Assembly: GCA_947258895.1 (NCBI GenBank)
Contig: CAMYKE010000027.1
Coordinates: 1 to 11,302, forward strand
Source: an uncultured Pseudomonadales bacterium
GTDB lineage: Bacteria > Pseudomonadota > Gammaproteobacteria > Pseudomonadales > IMCC2047
Length of the DNA: 11,302 nucleotides
Direction: 5' to 3'
The notes beneath the pieces were generated by a model that worked only from the letters and a program-made list of their open reading frames with translations, did no database searches and had not been told where the DNA came from. Every line of letters begins with the position of its first letter. Position 1 is the stretch's first letter. Positions 5,817 through 11,302 of the stretch are shown piece by piece. A program made the position numbers and the translations under genes.

Positions 5817-5841
5817 CCGGTTTGCTGCTGCGGTTACCAGG
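5801..5841 (+). terminator. Strong hairpin spanning the stop codon
   Basis: CCAGGTTAACCGC (5801-5813) pairs with GCGGTTACCAGG (5830-5841) with one mismatch and one bulged base. The loop holds the stop codon and the palindrome AACCGGTT (5815-5822). It may stop transcription or protect the message 3' end; there is no T tract, so a true intrinsic terminator is uncertain. Confidence 0.4.
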
Positions 5842-5943
5842 CAAAGGCGTGCGTAAACACGCAACTACACTCCCCAAAGGAACGAAATCAAGGCGAATAA
5901 TCCCGCAGGTTGGTATGAGATCTATGTGGACGGAGTACAGGGT

Positions 5944-6186
5944 ATGCTGTTTCTGCTTTTTTTGGTTATTTTCGCGGTTGTTTACTTTGGCCTGTTTTTG
6001 CCGATTTTTCAGACCGTAAGCAGACGCACCCGCGGGAGAAAATTCGTGGTTCGACTGGGTGGCGCGTGGAACGCGAAAGATGCGGAGCAAAGATGGGATG
6101 TCCTGATGTCATTCTTGTCATTCATGGCCGCGCTGGCGCTGTCCATGCTGGTGCTGGATCTGGCATTTCCATTCAAGAGTTACTAA
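5944..6186 (+). CDS. Small two-helix membrane protein, unknown function
   Basis: I choose ATG 5944 because GGAG at 5932-5935 lies 8 bases upstream; a GTG at 5926 would add six residues. The 80-residue product has a strongly hydrophobic helix at residues 2-22 (FLLFLVIFAVVYFGLFLPI), a basic stretch (SRRTRGRKF, 26-34), a polar middle containing GGAWNAKDAEQRW, and a second helix at about 54-76. The positive charge after the first helix suggests that the middle segment faces the cytoplasm. No family recognised. The next gene's promoter overlaps its last codons. Confidence 0.6.
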   Translation: MLFLLFLVIFAVVYFGLFLPIFQTVSRRTRGRKFVVRLGGAWNAKDAEQRWDVLMSFLSFMAALALSMLVLDLAFPFKSY

Positions 6187-6208
6187 CCGCTGCGCGGTGC
6201 CGTATAAT
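6180..6208 (+). promoter_or_regulatory. Sigma70-like promoter upstream of the YciI-family gene
   Basis: A perfect -10 box TATAAT is at 6203-6208. At a 17-base spacing the -35 position holds TTACTA (6180-6185), a poor match. The promoter overlaps the stop codon of the gene before it. It implies a leader of roughly 170 bases ahead of the ATG at 6387; that leader contains a 6-bp hairpin (CGAGGC 6288-6293, GCCTCG 6301-6306). Confidence 0.5.
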
Positions 6209-6386
6209 CGGGCGCGTTCGGTGTCCCGTCGCCGAAGCTTACGCCGGTGCTCTGTTACCGAAGATAGCCCTTTGGCCAGGTTCGCCGCGAGGCACCCATG
6301 GCCTCGTGGGCTCAGGATGTTGCGCCCGGCTTTGTTATTCGCGACGCTGCATCCCTACCGCACTTTTCAGAAATGGAACTACGCTC

Positions 6387-6704
6387 ATGAGCCAATATTT
6401 GATTACCTACCTGGGTGGGGACCAGCCATCCAGCCCGGAAGAGGGGAAACAGCACTTCGCCAGGTATAAAGCGTGGCTGGCCTCCCTGGGGGAGGCGGCG
6501 GTTAGCCCTGCTAACCCCATCAGGAATACCAGCACAGTCAAACCCGATGGCTCGGTCTCTGCCGGCAGTACCACCGCCATGTCCGGCTTCACCATCATAG
6601 AAGCGGATTCGATGGACGCGGCATTGGAGATTGCAAGGGCGTGCCCTTTCCTGGAAGTGGGTGGTTCCCTGGAGGTTTCGGAACTGATGAGTATGCCGGC
6701 CTGA
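6387..6704 (+). CDS. YciI-family (YCII-related domain) protein
   Basis: A 105-residue protein from ATG 6387; the frame is open further upstream but nothing there is protein-like, and GGA at 6374-6376 gives a modest ribosome binding site. The order is that of the family: an N-terminal strand MSQYLITYLGGDQP, a helix with KQHFARYKAWLASLGEA (21-37), a segment with GSVSAGSTTAMSGFTIIEADSMDAALEIARACPFL (56-89), and the closing strand GGSLEVSELMSM (92-103). YCII-related domains form dimeric ferredoxin-like folds; some members act in catabolic pathways, but most, including this type, have no known substrate. It has its own promoter and terminator and appears monocistronic. Confidence 0.85.
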   Translation: MSQYLITYLGGDQPSSPEEGKQHFARYKAWLASLGEAAVSPANPIRNTSTVKPDGSVSAGSTTAMSGFTIIEADSMDAALEIARACPFLEVGGSLEVSELMSMPA

Positions 6705-6705
6705 C

Positions 6706-6725
6706 AACCCGCCCGCAGGCGGTTT
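6706..6725 (+). terminator. Terminator hairpin after the YciI-family gene
   Basis: AACCCGCC (6706-6713) pairs with GGCGGTT (6718-6724) around loop CGCA with one bulged C, starting two bases after the stop. Only a short T stretch (TTT) follows, so termination may be partial. Confidence 0.5.
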
Positions 6726-6755
6726 GCCTGAGGTAAGTTATGGATCCAATTCGAC

Positions 6756-6784
6756 TTGTTGCGTCCGTAGGGAGCGTATACAAT
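6756..6784 (+). promoter_or_regulatory. Sigma70-like promoter for the 40-residue membrane protein
   Basis: TTGTTG (6756-6761) and TACAAT (6779-6784) are separated by 17 bases, a good match to the sigma70 consensus. Transcription would start near 6791, about 30 bases before the ATG at 6823. Confidence 0.55.
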
Positions 6785-6822
6785 CGCGCCATCTTGTCGT
6801 CTTAGCCAAAAGGAATCGAGTA

Positions 6823-6945
6823 ATGTCAGAGCAATCCCAGTCCAGCGCCCCCGAACCCAGCGACTCCAGGGTTGATGCGATCAGTACCGTCATACTTATC
6901 GCGGTCGTTGTGACCGCGGCTATTTTTTGGGTAAGCGGTCAGTAG
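6823..6945 (+). CDS. 40-residue single-helix membrane protein
   Basis: The ATG at 6823 is preceded by AAAAGGAAT (AAGGA at 6809-6813, 9 bases upstream), a good ribosome binding site, and by a well-formed promoter, so this short gene is credible despite its size. The product begins with a polar, acidic Ser/Pro-rich stretch (residues 1-17) and ends in one membrane helix (about 19-37, AISTVILIAVVVTAAIFWV). The orientation would leave almost nothing beyond the membrane. The longer ORF from 6724 runs through the promoter and is not used. Function unknown. Confidence 0.65.
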   Translation: MSEQSQSSAPEPSDSRVDAISTVILIAVVVTAAIFWVSGQ

Positions 6946-7111
6946 CCTCTGGCGCTGGCCTGGAACCAGCCGCTACCGGGATCGCCTCGAAGCAGGGAGG
7001 GTTGCTGCGGTGCGGCGGCCTTAGCTGTTTGCTATCGGACAATATCCTGCCGCAGCGTGCAGATCCAGTCGTGTCACCGTTCCTGAAGGTAAGCTAATCT
7101 GATCACCTGTA
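6946..7111. other. Intergenic region ahead of the squalene/phytoene-synthase gene
   Basis: 166 bases without an ORF. A weak stem, GCTGG/CCAGC around 6954-6970, follows the small gene. I could not find a convincing -35/-10 pair, and there is no Shine-Dalgarno sequence close to the ATG at 7112; the nearest purine run (GAAGG at 7084-7088) is over 20 bases away. Confidence 0.4.
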
Positions 7112-8224
7112 ATGGCTGAACCTCTCGCGGAAACCTCTCAGCTCAGTGACCTGGAGTACCAGGAGCATTGTCTCCAGGACGTGTCCCGCACGTTCGCCCT
7201 GACCATTCCGCAATTGCCACAGAATCTGGTGCCGGTGATAGGCAATGCCTACTTACTGTGCCGCATCGCGGATACGATCGAGGATGATGCGGGTCTCGCA
7301 CCCGCTCGCAAACGTTTTTTTTCCGAACGCTATATTGCGGCACTGGCTGGCCAGCTCGATACCGCTGAATTTGCCCGGAACCTGGTGGCAGAGTTATCGC
7401 CCGCGGCTTCGCCGGCGGAGCGTGACCTGATTAGCCAGATCCCCAGGGTACTGCGTATCCGGCAGGGTTTCAGTGCTCGCGAAAGCCAGCTGCTGTTCGA
7501 CTGTGTCAGGACAATGTCCCGTGGGATGAGTCGCTTCCAGGCTCGTGCATCGGACCGGGGTCTGGCAACTCTCGCGGACCTGAACAGCTACTGCTACCAC
7601 GTGGCCGGGGTGGTCGGGGAAATGTTGACCGAATTGTTCTGTGATTATTCGGCGGATATCAACAGCCATCGCCAGGAGCTTATGCAGCTCGCGGTTGCCT
7701 TTGGTCAGGGACTGCAGATGACCAATATCCTAAAGGATAGCCGTGACGATTTTGCCCGCGGCATCAGTTGGTTGCCGCGGGATGTTTGCGCGCGCCACGG
7801 GATCGATTTGTCGAAACCCGGACAGCGCGCGAACAGTGATCAATTCGCCAGCGTGATTAGCGAGCTGGTGGCGATCGCGCACGGGCATCTCATCGATGCC
7901 CTTCGCTTTACACTGTTGTTGCCGCGCAGTGAAACCGGACTGCGCAAATTCTGCCTGTGGGCTATCGGAATGGCGCTGATGACGTTGCGCAATATTCAGC
8001 GCAGGGACGCCTTCCTGGCGGGCAGCGAGGTCAAGATAAGCCGCCGGACGGTCCGCGGGATTATCCTGCTGAGTGACCTCTTTGTGACGCGGGACAAAAT
8101 ACTCTCCTGGTTGTTCCGACGCGCGGCCAGCACCCTGCCGGTACCGATTGAAAACGAGCTGAATGCCGCCCGTTTGTCCTGTGAGGCGGTCCGCGAAACC
8201 GAACAGCAGCAGGCGCCAGGTTAG
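7112..8224 (+). CDS. Squalene/phytoene synthase family protein, squalene-synthase-like
   Basis: A 370-residue protein. The family joins two prenyl diphosphates head to head; the sequence style fits FPP-to-squalene better than phytoene formation, by resemblance to eukaryotic-type squalene synthase. Visible motifs: CLQDVSRTFALTIPQLP (20-36), the first Asp-rich metal site DTIED (54-58) in YLLCRIADTIEDD, SRGMSRF (136-142), the active-site helix YCYHVAGVVGEMLTELF (160-176) with the tyrosines expected there, and the second Asp-rich site DSRDD (209-213) in NILKDSRDDFARG. A hydrophobic segment FCLWAIGMALMTLRNIQ near 288-304 corresponds to the conserved late helix of these enzymes. No C-terminal membrane anchor is evident; the last 40 residues are hydrophilic. 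No hopanoid or carotenoid genes are in the window. Its stop overlaps the stop of the converging DUF2970 gene. Confidence 0.85.
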   Translation: MAEPLAETSQLSDLEYQEHCLQDVSRTFALTIPQLPQNLVPVIGNAYLLCRIADTIEDDAGLAPARKRFFSERYIAALAGQLDTAEFARNLVAELSPAASPAERDLISQIPRVLRIRQGFSARESQLLFDCVRTMSRGMSRFQARASDRGLATLADLNSYCYHVAGVVGEMLTELFCDYSADINSHRQELMQLAVAFGQGLQMTNILKDSRDDFARGISWLPRDVCARHGIDLSKPGQRANSDQFASVISELVAIAHGHLIDALRFTLLLPRSETGLRKFCLWAIGMALMTLRNIQRRDAFLAGSEVKISRRTVRGIILLSDLFVTRDKILSWLFRRAASTLPVPIENELNAARLSCEAVRETEQQQAPG

Positions 8225-8490
8225 CCCGCAACGCTGCCGAGGACAATCCGGACTATGGCGACGATGACGAGGATGAAGGCGAGGGTAAACAGGATACCGG
8301 CGATGATGTATGTGGAGGGCTTGGCCCGGCTGAAGTCGCGTTGGCGGTTTTTCTCGCTCTGCACCCCGAAGGCCGCCGCAAAAACACTGCCGATGACCTG
8401 CCACAATGAGAGCCTTGGCGCGGGCTTGTCCGTACTGTTCGGGTTGTCCGGATCGTTGTGGGGTTGGTCGTTGTGCTGTTGCTCAATCAT
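8221..8490 (-). CDS. DUF2970 family membrane protein
   Basis: An 89-residue protein with a hydrophilic Asn/Asp-rich start (1-25), then the DUF2970 signature LWQVIGSVFAAAFGVQSEKN (29-48), RDFSRAKPSTYIIAGI (51-66), and one membrane helix at about 61-85. DUF2970 proteins are small single-helix membrane proteins of proteobacteria with no known function. It starts 20 bases after the metH stop in the same direction, so it is probably transcribed with metH; no clear ribosome binding site is seen. It converges with the squalene-synthase-like gene: its TAA (8223-8221) and that gene's TAG (8222-8224) overlap. Confidence 0.85.
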   Translation of the reverse strand: MIEQQHNDQPHNDPDNPNSTDKPAPRLSLWQVIGSVFAAAFGVQSEKNRQRDFSRAKPSTYIIAGILFTLAFILVIVAIVRIVLGSVAG

Positions 8491-8510
8491 AGCGTATCGG
8501 CCTAAAGCGA

Positions 8511-9160
8511 TTAGCGATCATAGGCAAGATTTGGCGACAGCCAGCGTTCGGCCTCGGCGAGGTTCCAGCCCTTGCGCTGTGCGATCGACTCGACCTGGTC
8601 GCGGTTGATTTTACCGATGCCGAAGTAACGTGCCCGAGGGTTGGCGAAGTACCAGCCGCTTACCGACGCTGCCGGCAGCATGGCGAAGCTGTCGCTCAGT
8701 TCAATGCCGGCATTGGTCGGCGCGTCCAGCAACCCGAACAGGGTCGCCTTTTCCGTGTGATCGGGACAGGCAGGATAACCCGGGGCGGGGCGGATACCGG
8801 TATAGGCTTCGCGAATCAGTTGTTCATTGCTGAGTGACTCGTCGCTGGCATATCCCCAGTATTCCTTCCTGACCTGCTGGTGCATGTATTCAGCAAACGC
8901 CTCGGCCAAACGATCGGCTAATGCCTTTACCATGATGCTGTTGTAGTCATCATGGTTGCTGGCGAAGCGCGCCACCAGCTCCTGGTCGCCAATCCCGGCG
9001 GTTACGGCAAAACCTCCCAGGTAATCGGCGACGCCCGAATCCCTGGGCGCGATAAAATCGGCGAGCGAATAATTCGGTTTGTCGTCCACTGCTTTCTTCT
9101 GCTGGCGCAGGTGATGCAAAGTGGTGAGCACCGTGCTGCGGGTTTCGTCGGTATAGAGCT

Positions 9161-9188
<28 letters not shown>
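8511..9188 (-). pseudogene. metH: 3' part of metH: AdoMet-binding section of the activation domain, in a shifted frame
   Basis: From base 9188 leftward this frame restores the expected MetH sequence: [20 protein letters not shown], then [30 protein letters not shown], the conserved KEYWGYA, and the AdoMet-binding signature [17 protein letters not shown], ending in [19 protein letters not shown]. This section binds S-adenosylmethionine and reactivates the enzyme when its cobalamin has been oxidised. It continues the catalytic ORF (ending at 9161) but in a different frame because of the 11-bp duplication at 9187-9208. It has no proper start of its own; the only nearby one is a GTG at 9131 inside a conserved region and without ribosome binding site. 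As a separate protein it is unlikely to be made well. Confidence 0.8.

Positions 9189-11302
<2,114 letters not shown>

Overview
The window looks like a piece of a gammaproteobacterial chromosome. The right half carries core-type genes: cobalamin-dependent methionine synthase, a DUF2970 membrane protein, a squalene/phytoene-synthase-family enzyme and a YciI-like protein. DUF2970 next to metH and the style of the proteins suggest a marine relative of the Cellvibrionales/Halieaceae; that placement is an inference from recall, not a database result.

Left part (about 1-5400): an accessory region. Small unrelated genes lie almost all on the + strand, separated by non-coding stretches rich in hairpins. 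In order they are a small membrane protein, a higB toxin gene broken by an in-frame TAG, a truncated higA antitoxin fused in frame to a GNAT acetyltransferase gene, an exported four-cysteine protein, a three-helix membrane protein, a poorly supported ORF, a VOC (glyoxalase/bleomycin-resistance fold) protein, a Cys/His-containing protein possibly of the DUF6714 type, and a small overlapping ORF. Toxin-antitoxin, GNAT, VOC and orphan membrane proteins in one orientation are typical of integron cassette cargo or a genomic island. No integrase or transposase is visible, and only one weak attC-like site was found (2897-2943), so the integron reading is a hypothesis. Two of the genes (1779-2408 and 2957-3259) are visibly more AT-rich than the right half.

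Middle (5400-6950): three small genes on the + strand encode an unknown helical protein, a two-helix membrane protein and a YciI-family protein, followed by a 40-residue single-helix membrane protein. Two sigma70-like promoters and two hairpins bound these units.

Right part (7112-11302): the squalene/phytoene-synthase gene reads + and converges with a leftward metH-DUF2970 pair, with overlapping stop codons at 8221-8224. metH enters from beyond the right edge and its first ~305 codons lie outside the window. An 11-bp tandem duplication at 9187-9208 breaks the metH reading frame inside the activation domain. The catalytic modules stay in one ORF and the AdoMet-binding part falls in another frame.

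No rRNA, tRNA, CRISPR array or complete insertion sequence was seen. No complete new system is demonstrated. The observations most worth following are the metH frameshift and the higBA-GNAT scar.
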